The notes beneath the pieces were generated by a model. The model searched no databases, had not been told where the DNA came from, and worked only from the letters and a program-made list of their open reading frames with translations. A DNA stretch of 64,000 nucleotides from Agrobacterium arsenijevicii (GTDB lineage Bacteria > Pseudomonadota > Alphaproteobacteria > Rhizobiales > Rhizobiaceae). The DNA is taken from assembly GCA_000949895.1 (NCBI GenBank), contig JWIT01000005.1, positions 124,001-188,000 of the forward strand, read 5' to 3'. This document shows, one piece after another, positions 46,573-55,595 of the stretch. The translations under genes and the position numbers were made by a program. Within the stretch, counting starts at the first letter, position 1, and every line of letters starts with the position of its first letter.

Positions 46573-47418
46573 TCAGGCCGGAAGCAGGTCGGTGCGGATC
46601 GCGGCTTTCAGCGGCAGGTGGTCCGAGGCGATGCGCGCCAGCGCGCTGTCATGTGCCTCGACCTGCTCGATCAATCCCTGACGATTGGCGATGATCCTGT
46701 CGAGCGCCAGCACCGGCAGGTTGGACGGAAAACTTGGCACCGCGGGCGGCAGGGCGCCAAAAGCATCCCTCAGCGTATTGAGCGACGAGCCGTTGCCGAG
46801 ACGCCATTCGTTGAGGTCTCCCATCAGGATGGTCGCACATTCGTTGCGCGCTTCCAGAAGGCCGATAAGCGCCTTCGCCTGCTGTGCACGGGAATGGCGC
46901 AAGAGACCGAAATGCGCGGCGATGATGCGCAGCGTGCCGCCGCTTTTCAAATCCAGTTCCACGACGAGCGCGCCGCGCGGCTCCAGCCCCGGCAATTTCA
47001 GCGTATGGACATCCCGCACAGCGCCCTCCCTGAACAGTACGACATTGCCGTGCCATCCATGCGCCTTCACCCCGGCCTGCACCCGCACGGGAATAAGTCC
47101 GCTTTCCCGCTCCAGCCGGGCAAGATCGAGCAGGCCCGTGCGCTCGCCGAAACGGCTGTCCGCCTCCTGCAGCGCAATGATGTCAGCGCCGATTTCCTGA
47201 ATGACGCGGCTGGTGCGATCCGGATCGAACTTGCGGTCGCGGCCGACGCATTTATGCACATTGTAGGAAGCGATGACGGGAAAGGAGTGATCTCTCGCCA
47301 CCTGCCCCGCTTTCTTCCGTTGGTGACGGTCGCGCAGCGACTGCATGACGAAGGCGGGCAAACTGCTGTTCTTCGCCAGGGCCGTTTTTTCGCTGTCCAG
47401 CAAACCGTTTTTCTTCAC
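46573..47418 (-). CDS. Endonuclease/exonuclease/phosphatase-family protein
   Basis: A 281-aa EEP-fold phosphohydrolase. The catalytic pattern is intact: Asn in IASYNVHKCVGRD, Glu in IIALQEADSR, His in IIAAHFGLL, GDLNEW (Asp/Asn) and the C-terminal SDHLPL. No signal peptide. Substrates in this superfamily range from DNA to lipids and inositol phosphates. The phospholipase D-like gene lies upstream on the same strand, 59 bp away, a pairing known in other bacteria, which hints at a lipid-related role. Confidence 0.87.
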   Translation of the reverse strand: MKKNGLLDSEKTALAKNSSLPAFVMQSLRDRHQRKKAGQVARDHSFPVIASYNVHKCVGRDRKFDPDRTSRVIQEIGADIIALQEADSRFGERTGLLDLARLERESGLIPVRVQAGVKAHGWHGNVVLFREGAVRDVHTLKLPGLEPRGALVVELDLKSGGTLRIIAAHFGLLRHSRAQQAKALIGLLEARNECATILMGDLNEWRLGNGSSLNTLRDAFGALPPAVPSFPSNLPVLALDRIIANRQGLIEQVEAHDSALARIASDHLPLKAAIRTDLLPA

Positions 47419-47477
47419 GCTGCAATGTCTCCTCGCAGATTGAAAGTGTCAGAGCGTCCTTTCAGACGCGTGGCGCT

Positions 47478-48938
47478 CTAAAGATAGGGCGAAGCGAGCC
47501 ACAGGATACGCTCCCCTAAACGAACAACGAATGGCCGCGCATTCAGTTCGCTCAGCCGGACGGGCAAGGCGGTCGCGCGCGCATCCCGGATGCGGTTCCC
47601 GATCGTCGCGGCGAATTCTTCATCCATGACCTCGAGATCGATTTCGAAGTTCAGCCGCAATGAGCGCGGATCGAGGTTGGAAGAACCGATGTAGCTCCAG
47701 CACCCGTCGATCACCAGAAGCTTGGAATGGTTGAAAGCACCCGTCGCCCGCCAGATGCGGCAGTAATTCTTCAGCATCTGGTCGAACTGCGCCGTCATCG
47801 CCCTGTCCACAAGCACCAGATTGTTGCTTTTCGGCACGATGATATCCACCACGACTCCCCGCCTTGCTGCGGTAATGAGCGCCGAAATAAGCTCCCGATC
47901 AGGGAGAAAATAGGGCGACATGATGAGAATGGAGGAACGGGCGACGGAAAACGCGCCCATCAGCATCTTGTGACTGGTCTCGATGCTCTTGTCTGGCCCC
48001 GAGGATGAAACGCGCGCAACGATCTGTGAGCCCGGCACGCCATCGGGAATGGCAATATCCCAGACCGGTGTGTCCAGAAGCTCCCCCGTCGTGAAACGCC
48101 AGTCTTCCGCCGCTATGGAGAAAAAATCTGAAACCACCGGCCCGCTGATCTTGAAATGGGTGTCGTGCGCCTGGTGTTCGCCACCGAATTCCAGGGTGAA
48201 ACCCTCGCGGATATTCATGCCGCCGCTAAACGCGATGCGCCCGTCCACCACGAGGATCTTGCGGTGGGTGCGCAAATTCGCATAGGGCAGTCGAAGCCCC
48301 ATGATGACATTGCCGTTGAAGACATCGGCAACGATGCCCTTCTCCCGCAGCGTCGGCAGGATGCTCGGCACGGAATAACGCGCGCCGACCGCATCCACCA
48401 GCACCCGCACTTCCACACCGCGGAACTTTGCCCTTTCGAGCGCCCCGACAAAACGGGCGCCGATCCTGTCATTGTCGAAAATATATGTTTCGAGGATGAT
48501 CGACCGCTTCGCCTCTTCGATCGCCTCCAGCATGGCGGCATAGGCCGCGTCACCGGTGACAAGCGGTTCGATACCGTTGCCGGTTGTCAGCGCATGGCGC
48601 GTCACCCGGTCGCCGAGTGTCTTCATCGCCTCGAAACGACGCCCGAACCGCGCAGCGATCACCTCACCGCTCGCATCCAGACGCGCGACGCGATCCATGA
48701 TCTCGTCCTGCATGAAGGATCGCTGTTGCCGGATGTTGGATCGGCGGATCCGGTTGATACCGGCAATCGCATAAATGACCGCGCCGACGATCGGCGACAG
48801 CACGATGACGCCGACCCAGCCAAGCGCGGAGCGGACCTCCTCCTTCGTCATCGTGGCGTGCACGGCCGCCACGGTTCCCATCAAAATGGAAAGAACAGCA
48901 AGGATATGGGGCCAATAGGCGATGACGAGAGCGAGCAT
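47478..48938 (-). CDS. Cardiolipin synthase-like phospholipase D protein
   Basis: A 486-aa membrane protein with two N-terminal helices (LVIAYWPHILAVLSILMG and VGVIVLSPIVGAVIYAIAG) and two HKD active-site motifs: THRKILVVDG followed by SGGMN, and NHSKLLVIDG followed by GSSNLDPRS. It transfers phosphatidyl groups, probably to make cardiolipin. ATG 48938 begins the first helix; ATG 48986 would add 16 residues rich in C and S. The exact start is uncertain. Confidence 0.88.
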   Translation of the reverse strand: MLALVIAYWPHILAVLSILMGTVAAVHATMTKEEVRSALGWVGVIVLSPIVGAVIYAIAGINRIRRSNIRQQRSFMQDEIMDRVARLDASGEVIAARFGRRFEAMKTLGDRVTRHALTTGNGIEPLVTGDAAYAAMLEAIEEAKRSIILETYIFDNDRIGARFVGALERAKFRGVEVRVLVDAVGARYSVPSILPTLREKGIVADVFNGNVIMGLRLPYANLRTHRKILVVDGRIAFSGGMNIREGFTLEFGGEHQAHDTHFKISGPVVSDFFSIAAEDWRFTTGELLDTPVWDIAIPDGVPGSQIVARVSSSGPDKSIETSHKMLMGAFSVARSSILIMSPYFLPDRELISALITAARRGVVVDIIVPKSNNLVLVDRAMTAQFDQMLKNYCRIWRATGAFNHSKLLVIDGCWSYIGSSNLDPRSLRLNFEIDLEVMDEEFAATIGNRIRDARATALPVRLSELNARPFVVRLGERILWLASPYL

Positions 48939-49160
48939 GCTGCGACTATAGAGCAGTTCGGCGATCCCGCAATGACAACCCCGCACTGTAGGCCCTGCAA
49001 GAATAGTGGACCGCGAGCTTTCCGCCCATCCTTTTGCGGGACAGACCCTTGCGGGATTAACGGTGGAAAGTGACGGTGCGATATGTCATGAGAGCGCATC
49101 TTGATCTGTGAGCAGGGGCACTTGCGGGCTTCTGCGGCGTTTGAAAGCAAGAAGGCCGTG

Positions 49161-50036
49161 ATGCAGGAAAATACCCAGGGCGCTGTCATCGTTATTTCCA
49201 GCCACGTCATGCGTGGATCGGTCGGCAACCGTGCCGCGGTCTTCGCGCTGGAGACGCTGGGTTATCCGGTATGGGCAGTGCCCACCATCGTTTTGCCCTG
49301 GCACCCCGGCCACGGCCCGTCCACCCGGATGCGCTTCCAGGACGACGACTTCGACAAGGCCATGACCGACCTCGAAAACGCCAAATGGATCGGCGAGGTC
49401 AAAGCCGTTCTGACCGGTTATTTCGGAAGTGCTGCACAGGTCCGCTCGGTCGCAAGGCTGATCCGCAATCTCAGGGAGAAAAACCCGGCGCTCGTTTACG
49501 CCTGCGATCCTGTCATGGGCGACAAGGGCGGGCTTTACATTCCGGTAGAGACCGCGGAAGCCATCCGCGACGAACTCATTCCGCTTGCCTCGGTCGCAAC
49601 GCCGAACCGCTATGAACTGGCGTGGATGAGCGGCGCGGAGCTTGAGACCAACAACGCCATCATGGATGCAGCGCTTGCCCTCGGCCCTTCGAAAATGCTG
49701 GTCACGTCAGCCGTGCCGATGATGGCGGGCGGCACCGGCAATCTCTATCTGAGCGGCCGGCACGCCCTGCTTGCGGAACATCGCGCCATAGATGACGCGC
49801 CGAACGGTCTCGGCGACCTGATGGCGGCACTGTTCCTCGCCCGCCTGCTGGAAGGCATGGACGACGAAAAGGCGCTGCAACTGGCCACCGCCAGCGTGTT
49901 CGAAATACTGGCGCGAACCAAAAAACGCGACATGAACGAATTGACGCTGGAGACGGATGCTTCAAGTCTCTCCACACCCATGGCCATGGTGCAGATGCGT
50001 CATCTCTTGCATCCTTCACGCAGCAAGCGCAAATAG
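49161..50036 (+). CDS. pdxY: Pyridoxal kinase
   Basis: Phosphorylates pyridoxal to pyridoxal 5'-phosphate in the salvage pathway. The 291-aa ribokinase-fold protein has ISSHVMRGSVGNRAAVFALE (substrate site, about 11-30), YACDPVMGDKGGLYI, and the anion-hole/catalytic Asp motif NGLGDLMAALFLARLL. ATG 49161 is preferred to TTG 49101; GTG 49158 is adjacent. Confidence 0.9.
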   Translation: MQENTQGAVIVISSHVMRGSVGNRAAVFALETLGYPVWAVPTIVLPWHPGHGPSTRMRFQDDDFDKAMTDLENAKWIGEVKAVLTGYFGSAAQVRSVARLIRNLREKNPALVYACDPVMGDKGGLYIPVETAEAIRDELIPLASVATPNRYELAWMSGAELETNNAIMDAALALGPSKMLVTSAVPMMAGGTGNLYLSGRHALLAEHRAIDDAPNGLGDLMAALFLARLLEGMDDEKALQLATASVFEILARTKKRDMNELTLETDASSLSTPMAMVQMRHLLHPSRSKRK

Positions 50037-50112
50037 CGCCTTTAAGGATTGGTCTTCAACGCACCAGGTTCGCCTCCTGATCTTGGTCCAAGCATAACGG
50101 TACTGCGATATC

Positions 50113-50754
50113 ATGAAAGATTTTCCAGAAACCCTTCTGAACGGCTACAAGAACTTCATGAGCGGCCGCTATGCCGACGAACGCGAAAGATACCGTGTTC
50201 TGGCCGATACCGGACAGAAACCACAAACCCTGTTCATTGCCTGTTGTGACTCCCGTTCGGCGCCGGAAACGATTTTCGACTGCGGACCGGGAGAATTGTT
50301 CGTCATGCGGAACGTCGCCAACATGGTGCCGCCTTATGAGCCGGATGGTCAGTACCACGCCACGTCCGCCGCCATCGAATATGCCGTACAGGTTCTGAAG
50401 GTGAAGGACATCGTGGTCATGGGCCACGGTCGTTGCGGCGGCATTCAGGCCGCGCTCGACCCGAACCTTGAGCCCCTGTCGCCCGGCGATTTCATCGGCA
50501 AATGGATGAATATGGTCAAGTCGGCGGCCGAGCAGATCCAGAGCAACGACATCATGACCGCCTCCGAGCGTCAGACGGCGCTGGAGCGCGTTTCCATCCG
50601 CAACTCCATCGCCAACCTGCGCGGCTTCCCCTTCGTCAAGGCGCAGGAAACCGCCGGCAAGGTGAAGCTGCATGGCGCCTGGTTCGATATATCGACCGGC
50701 GAGCTGTGGGTGATGGACAGCAAAACGGGCGACTTTCGCCGCCCGGAACTGTGA
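50113..50754 (+). CDS. Beta-class carbonic anhydrase
   Basis: Reversible hydration of CO2. The 213-aa protein has zinc ligands Cys 44 (CCDSRSAPE, with the Asp 46/Arg 48 dyad), His 105 and Cys 108 (GHGRCGG). MRNVANMVPPYE is conserved. The start ATG has only a weak ribosome site. A REP pair follows about 50 bp downstream. Confidence 0.95.
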   Translation: MKDFPETLLNGYKNFMSGRYADERERYRVLADTGQKPQTLFIACCDSRSAPETIFDCGPGELFVMRNVANMVPPYEPDGQYHATSAAIEYAVQVLKVKDIVVMGHGRCGGIQAALDPNLEPLSPGDFIGKWMNMVKSAAEQIQSNDIMTASERQTALERVSIRNSIANLRGFPFVKAQETAGKVKLHGAWFDISTGELWVMDSKTGDFRRPEL

Positions 50755-50803
50755 TTGAGTCGGGTGGTTCTGCGGGCACCGTTTGGGCCTGCTCCGGTAA
50801 CTC

Positions 50804-50890
50804 CGTCATCCTCGGGCTTGTCCCGAGGATCTAACCACCCAACAGAAAATCGAAGCGTCGCAGATCCTCGGGACAAGCCCGAGGATGACG
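50804..50890. repeat. REP-like inverted pair, loop variant
   Basis: Units at about 50804-50831 and 50862-50890, inverted to each other. Here the loop reads CTTGT/ACAAG instead of CTTGA/TCAAG, with both units carrying the matching change. It lies between convergent carbonic anhydrase and transglycosylase genes. Confidence 0.9.
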
Positions 50891-50942
50891 TCGAGAATGC
50901 GGATAAGGCCTTGCGATCACAAAGCCTGTGAAACCAACGACC

Positions 50943-51761
50943 CTATTGGCCGTCGATCGACTTGCCGATGAAGGCGATGGCCTGCTGGTAGACGCTTGCA
51001 GCGTTCCAGCCCTGGATGGCCGCGTAGTTCGTCTGGCCCTGCTGATAACCAGCACCACGCTGCCAGCCGTGGCCGACAAGGAAATTGGCCGTAGAGGCCA
51101 GCGCATCGGCACGCGAGCCGACGAGATCGATACGACCGTCGCGGTCGAAATCCACACCGTAGCGTACGACGTTCAACGGCAGGAACTGCGTCTGGCCGAT
51201 TTCACCATGGGCAGCGCCCTTGGCGTTGACGTTCAGCGAACCGTTGCCGACGAGCTTCAGGGCCGCATAAAGCTGCTCGGTGAAATAATCAGAACGGCGG
51301 CAGTCGAAGGAAAGCGTCGCCACGGCGGAAAGCGTGTGCTGGTTGCCCATGAAGCCGCCAAATCCGGTTTCCATGCCCCATATGGCGAGCAGCGGGCCGG
51401 CCGGCACGCCGTAGGCCTTTTCGATCGAGGCGAAGAGAGCCGCATTGTTCTTCTTCATGGTCTTGCCGCGCGAGATGATCGTCTGGCCGCCACGCTTCTG
51501 CATGAACTGGTCGAAGGACAGCTTGAAGCTGTGCTGGCCGCGATCGGCACGAATGGTCGGCTGGTTGTAGGACACGCCGGAGAAGGCACGATCGAGCACC
51601 GAGGCGCTGACACCGCGGCCCGCCGCTTCCTGCTTGAAGGCACCGACCCAGGCGTCGAAGCCTGCCGAAGTGTTGCCGCATTGCGCAGCCACAACCGGCG
51701 TCGCCGCCAAAACCGAAACCATGGCTGTACCAGCCAGAATTGCCTTCATTGCCCGCATCAA
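50943..51761 (-). CDS. Lytic murein transglycosylase (MltB-like)
   Basis: A 272-aa periplasmic enzyme. Signal peptide from MKAILAGTAMVSVLAATPVVAA (start ATG 51761 or 51749). The catalytic Glu is in LAIWGMETGFGGFMG (about 120-134). IGQTQFLPLNVVRYGVDFDRDG and ALASTANFLVGHGWQRG match the SLT_2/MltB family. It cleaves the glycan strand to 1,6-anhydro-muropeptides. Confidence 0.92.
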   Translation of the reverse strand: MMRAMKAILAGTAMVSVLAATPVVAAQCGNTSAGFDAWVGAFKQEAAGRGVSASVLDRAFSGVSYNQPTIRADRGQHSFKLSFDQFMQKRGGQTIISRGKTMKKNNAALFASIEKAYGVPAGPLLAIWGMETGFGGFMGNQHTLSAVATLSFDCRRSDYFTEQLYAALKLVGNGSLNVNAKGAAHGEIGQTQFLPLNVVRYGVDFDRDGRIDLVGSRADALASTANFLVGHGWQRGAGYQQGQTNYAAIQGWNAASVYQQAIAFIGKSIDGQ

Positions 51762-51834
51762 AATCTGCCTTCGATATCCTTTGGGGAGTTCATCCCGAGA
51801 ACCAAAACGTCACCGCTGTATGAATTTAGGTGCC

Positions 51835-51874
51835 AAATTGCCTTTTGGCGGCCTAAATTGCCTTTCGGCAGCAA
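51835..51874. repeat. 20-bp tandem duplication
   Basis: AAATTGCCTTTTGGCGGCCT and AAATTGCCTTTCGGCAGCAA lie end to end, 16 of 20 bases identical. Each contains a GCC-TTTNGGC mini-palindrome. It lies upstream of the transglycosylase gene. Confidence 0.75.
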
Positions 51875-51910
51875 GACCTGCAAATAAACTGGCCGTGATC
51901 GTTACCAATC

Positions 51911-51945
51911 AAAAAACCCGCCTGCCCACACGGAACAGACGGGTT
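51911..51945 (-). terminator. Rho-independent terminator of asd
   Basis: On the minus strand, AACCCGTCTG pairs with CAGGCGGGTT (one G-T) and is followed by TTTT, 28 bp past the asd stop. Confidence 0.88.
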
Positions 51946-51972
51946 ATACTTAACGAACCTTAAAAAATCGTA

Positions 51973-53007
51973 TCAAGCGGCCGCCTTGCGGGGCTTGATG
52001 AGACCACGATTGACCAGAAGTTCGGCGATCTGGATGGCATTGAGGGCAGCGCCCTTGCGCAGATTGTCCGAAACAACCCAGATGTTGAGGCCGTTTTCAA
52101 CCGTCGCATCTTCGCGGATACGCGAAATATAGGTCGCATCTTCGCCGGCGGATTCAACCGGGGTGATGTAGCCGCCATCCTCGTGCTTGTCGATCACGAG
52201 GCAACCCGGCGCTTCGCGCAGGATGTCACGCGCCTGATCGGCGGTGATCTCGTTTTCGAACTCGATATTGACCGATTCCGAATGGCCGATGAAGACCGGA
52301 ACGCGCACAGCAGTGCAGGTTACCTTGATCTTCGGATCGAGCATCTTCTTGGTTTCAGCCAGAACCTTCCACTCTTCCTTGGTGTAGCCGTCTTCCATGA
52401 AGACGTCGATATGCGGAATGACGTTGAACGCGATGCGCTTGGTGAACTTCTTGTTCTCGACCGGATCTGCGACGTACACGGCGCGGGTCTGCCTGAACAG
52501 TTCGTCCATGCCTTCCTTGCCAGCGCCGGAAACCGACTGGTAGGTGGAGACCACGACGCGCTTGATCTTGGCGAAATCATGCAGCGGCTTCAGCGCGACG
52601 ACGAGCTGGGCCGTGGAGCAATTCGGGTTGGCGATGATGTTCTTGCGGGTGAAGCCCGAGATCGCATCGGCATTGACTTCCGGAACGATCAGCGGAACGT
52701 CCTGGTCGTAGCGCCACGCGGACGAGTTATCGATGACGACGCAACCCTGCTGGCCGATCTTCGGCGACCACTTCTTGGAAATCTCGCCGCCGGCCGACAT
52801 CAGGCAAATATCCGTGTCGGAAAAATCGTAGTTTTCGAGGTTGGAAACCTTCAGCGTGCGGTCGCCATAGGAGACTTCCGTGCCCTGGGAGCGGGAGGAA
52901 GCGAGCGGCACGACTTCATCTGCCGGAAAACCACGTTCGGCCAAGATGTTGAGCATTTCGCGACCGACGTTGCCGGTGGCGCCTACAATTGCAACTTTGA
53001 AACCCAT
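51973..53007 (-). CDS. asd: Aspartate-semialdehyde dehydrogenase
   Basis: Reduces aspartyl-4-phosphate to aspartate semialdehyde, leading to lysine, diaminopimelate, methionine and threonine. The 344-aa protein has the NADP-binding motif GATGNVGREML (9-19), catalytic Cys 130 in NPNCSTAQ, and RVPVFIGHSESVNIEFE with the catalytic His. ATG 53007 starts MGFKVAIVG and has AGAGAG upstream. The longer frame (to 53214) is rejected. Confidence 0.96.
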   Translation of the reverse strand: MGFKVAIVGATGNVGREMLNILAERGFPADEVVPLASSRSQGTEVSYGDRTLKVSNLENYDFSDTDICLMSAGGEISKKWSPKIGQQGCVVIDNSSAWRYDQDVPLIVPEVNADAISGFTRKNIIANPNCSTAQLVVALKPLHDFAKIKRVVVSTYQSVSGAGKEGMDELFRQTRAVYVADPVENKKFTKRIAFNVIPHIDVFMEDGYTKEEWKVLAETKKMLDPKIKVTCTAVRVPVFIGHSESVNIEFENEITADQARDILREAPGCLVIDKHEDGGYITPVESAGEDATYISRIREDATVENGLNIWVVSDNLRKGAALNAIQIAELLVNRGLIKPRKAAA

Positions 53008-53516
53008 GATCAAGCTCTCTTTCTGTCTCTCCTCTTTTGGGTGAGGTGGGGAACCCGCATCGCATTGCGGCTTCCTCGATCCCCAGCCAAACCGGGGAGA
53101 GAGCGGCGGGCCAGAGACGTCAGACGGTTTTAATCGTCGTTTTGGCCGTAATTCGGATGGAATAAGAAAGGCGCGGATCATCGCCGGCGGATTGTGCCGG
53201 TCCTTCCATAACAATCATGTCTGCAACATGCTTGCGCAAGGTGATGCTCCTTCTTCGCGAGAAGCTATTAGAAGGTTTGGTGTTCGTGTCAAGGAAAAAG
53301 GCGTGTTCCGAGCCACGGGACACAAACCGGCAAACACCGTCTCGCGACATTTTTGCACGTTAAACATTAGACTAAAGTCATAATCCGAAAGCATCGCTCT
53401 TATTGGGGTTAATTTTCTGTCACTCTGACACCATGCGCACTGCACCCTTATGGGGGAGTCCGGAGGAGAGACAGGGCTCTGCAGTGCGCCCATTTGACAT
53501 CTGTGGAGGACAGACA
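53008..53516. other. 509-bp divergent intergenic region (asd / MHS transporter)
   Basis: Should hold both promoters. No recognised operator or RNA was found. CATTAGACTAAAGTCATAA around 53365-53385 is A/T-rich. GGAGG lies 8 bases before ATG 53517. Confidence 0.5.
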
Positions 53517-55400
53517 ATGGCAAACGTAGCAGCCGTGAGCGGCGCCGCCCGTCCCATGACGGGCGAGGAGAAGAAGGTGATTTTCGCCTCTTCTCTCGGA
53601 ACAGTCTTCGAATGGTACGATTTTTATCTGTACGGCTCGCTCGCGATCTATATCGGCGCGAACTTCTTCAGCCAATATCCGGAAACGACACGCAACATCT
53701 TCGCGCTTCTGGCATTTGCAGCCGGCTTCCTCGTGCGCCCCTTCGGTGCCCTGGTGTTCGGCCGTCTGGGCGACATTGTCGGTCGTAAATACACCTTCCT
53801 GATCACCATTCTCATCATGGGTGTTTCGACCTTCCTCGTCGGCGTCCTGCCCGGCGCATCCCAGATCGGCATCGCAGCCCCGGTCATCCTCGTCATCCTG
53901 CGCATGCTTCAGGGTCTGGCGCTTGGCGGCGAATACGGCGGTGCTGCAACCTATGTGGCCGAACACGCGCCCAACGGCCGCAGAGGCTATTACACCTCGT
54001 GGATCCAGACGACGGCGACGCTCGGCCTGTTCCTGTCGCTGGTGGTCATTCTCGGCGTGCAGTTCGCACTTGGCAAGGAAGCCTTCGCAGCCTGGGGCTG
54101 GCGCATTCCCTTCCTCGTTTCAGTTCTGCTGCTTGGCGTATCGGTCTGGATTCGTCTGAAAATGAACGAATCCCCCGCCTTCAAGAAGATGAAAGAAGAG
54201 GGCAAGACCTCCAAGGCACCGCTCAGCGAAGCCTTCGGCCAGTGGAAAAACGCAAAGATCGCCCTGCTTGCCCTCGTCGGCGCCGTCATCGGTCAGGCCG
54301 TCGTCTGGTATACGGGCCAGTTCTATGCACTGTTCTTCCTGCAGAGTATTCTGAAGGTGGACGGCCAGTCGGCCAACATCATGGTCGCGGTGGCCCTCAT
54401 CCTCGGCACGGGCTTCTTCGTGCTCTTCGGCTGGCTTTCCGACAAGATCGGCCGCAAGCCGATCATTATGGCCGGTCTCATTCTTGCAATGCTGACCTAC
54501 TTCCCGCTGTTCAAGGCGCTCACATGGGCGGGCAACCCGGCACTTGCACAGGCGCAATCCACCGTTCGTGCCACCGTCACCGCCGCTCCGGGCGACTGCA
54601 AGTTCCAGTTCAACCCGACAGGCACGGCGAAATTCACCACATCCTGCGATATCGCCACCTCGTTCCTGACGCGCAACTCCGTTCCCTATGACGTCGTTGC
54701 GGGAGCAGCCGGCGAGCCGGCAAGCGTCAAGATCGGCGACGCCACCATCGCCAGCTACGACGCCATCGCAGCAGGCGCGGATGCTTCCGCGAAGGACAAG
54801 GCCTTCCAGAAGCAGGTCAACATCGCGTTGCACGACGGCGGCTACCCGCTGGTGCGTGGTGCAGCACAGGTGCCGGACGCCAAACTGGATGCCTTCATTG
54901 CCGCCAACCCGGAACTCAACCTCAATGCGGTGGCCGTTCGTGCCGCCGACAAGAAGATGGTTGCGACCAACAAGCTGGTAACGGACAAGCTGCTGACACC
55001 GGCCGAGGCTGCTGGAGCTGCTGAAATGGCCGTCTACAGCATTGCCGGTGGTGGTGCCTTCGCCATGGTCGCCGATCCGGCCGCCGTGAACTGGGTTGTC
55101 ATCATCGCGGTTCTGACCGTCCTCGTGATCTATGTGACGATGGTCTACGGCCCGATCGCGGCCCTCCTGGTCGAACTGTTCCCGACCCGCATCCGCTACT
55201 CCGGCATGTCGCTGCCCTACCATATCGGCAACGGCTGGTTCGGCGGCCTTCTGCCCGCCACCGCATTTGCGATGAGCGCGGCGAAGGGCGACATCTATTA
55301 CGGCCTCTGGTATCCGATCGTCTTCGCAGGCATCACGCTGGTCATCGGCCTGCTGTTCCTGCCGGAAACCAAGGATCGCGACATCCACACCATGGAGTGA
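53517..55400 (+). CDS. MHS-family MFS transporter with a large periplasmic insert
   Basis: A 627-aa metabolite:H+ symporter (ProP/KgtP/ShiA type). FEWYDFYLYG in TM1 and GRLGDIVGRKYTF between TM2 and TM3 are MHS signatures; LSDKIGRKPIIM is the second copy. Between about residues 333 and 520 a hydrophilic insert of roughly 185 aa splits the C-terminal half, after FPLFKALTWAG and before VNWVVIIAVLTVLVIYV. Two Cys (GDCKF and TSCDI) could be disulfide-linked. By topology it should be periplasmic. The usual family length is 420-450 aa. The substrate is unknown. Confidence 0.9.
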   Translation: MANVAAVSGAARPMTGEEKKVIFASSLGTVFEWYDFYLYGSLAIYIGANFFSQYPETTRNIFALLAFAAGFLVRPFGALVFGRLGDIVGRKYTFLITILIMGVSTFLVGVLPGASQIGIAAPVILVILRMLQGLALGGEYGGAATYVAEHAPNGRRGYYTSWIQTTATLGLFLSLVVILGVQFALGKEAFAAWGWRIPFLVSVLLLGVSVWIRLKMNESPAFKKMKEEGKTSKAPLSEAFGQWKNAKIALLALVGAVIGQAVVWYTGQFYALFFLQSILKVDGQSANIMVAVALILGTGFFVLFGWLSDKIGRKPIIMAGLILAMLTYFPLFKALTWAGNPALAQAQSTVRATVTAAPGDCKFQFNPTGTAKFTTSCDIATSFLTRNSVPYDVVAGAAGEPASVKIGDATIASYDAIAAGADASAKDKAFQKQVNIALHDGGYPLVRGAAQVPDAKLDAFIAANPELNLNAVAVRAADKKMVATNKLVTDKLLTPAEAAGAAEMAVYSIAGGGAFAMVADPAAVNWVVIIAVLTVLVIYVTMVYGPIAALLVELFPTRIRYSGMSLPYHIGNGWFGGLLPATAFAMSAAKGDIYYGLWYPIVFAGITLVIGLLFLPETKDRDIHTME

Positions 55401-55426
55401 ACCAAGGTCCTGACGGACATTTTCGG

Positions 55427-55456
55427 AACCCGGCGCGCAGGCGCCGGGTTCTTTTA
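55427..55456 (+). terminator. Rho-independent terminator of the MHS transporter
   Basis: Perfect 10-bp arms AACCCGGCGC and GCGCCGGGTT with a GCAG loop, then CTTTTATT. Confidence 0.92.
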
Positions 55457-55595
55457 TTGCGCGGTGAGCCGCAATATCGAATGAACTGTCGCAGCGGGTT
55501 GTCATTCCGTCGCAGGCAAGACAAAATCAATATGGAGACAAAGCCCCCCTGAATAGGTTATGACCCCCTATATTTCAGGCAGAGGGAGAGCCATT

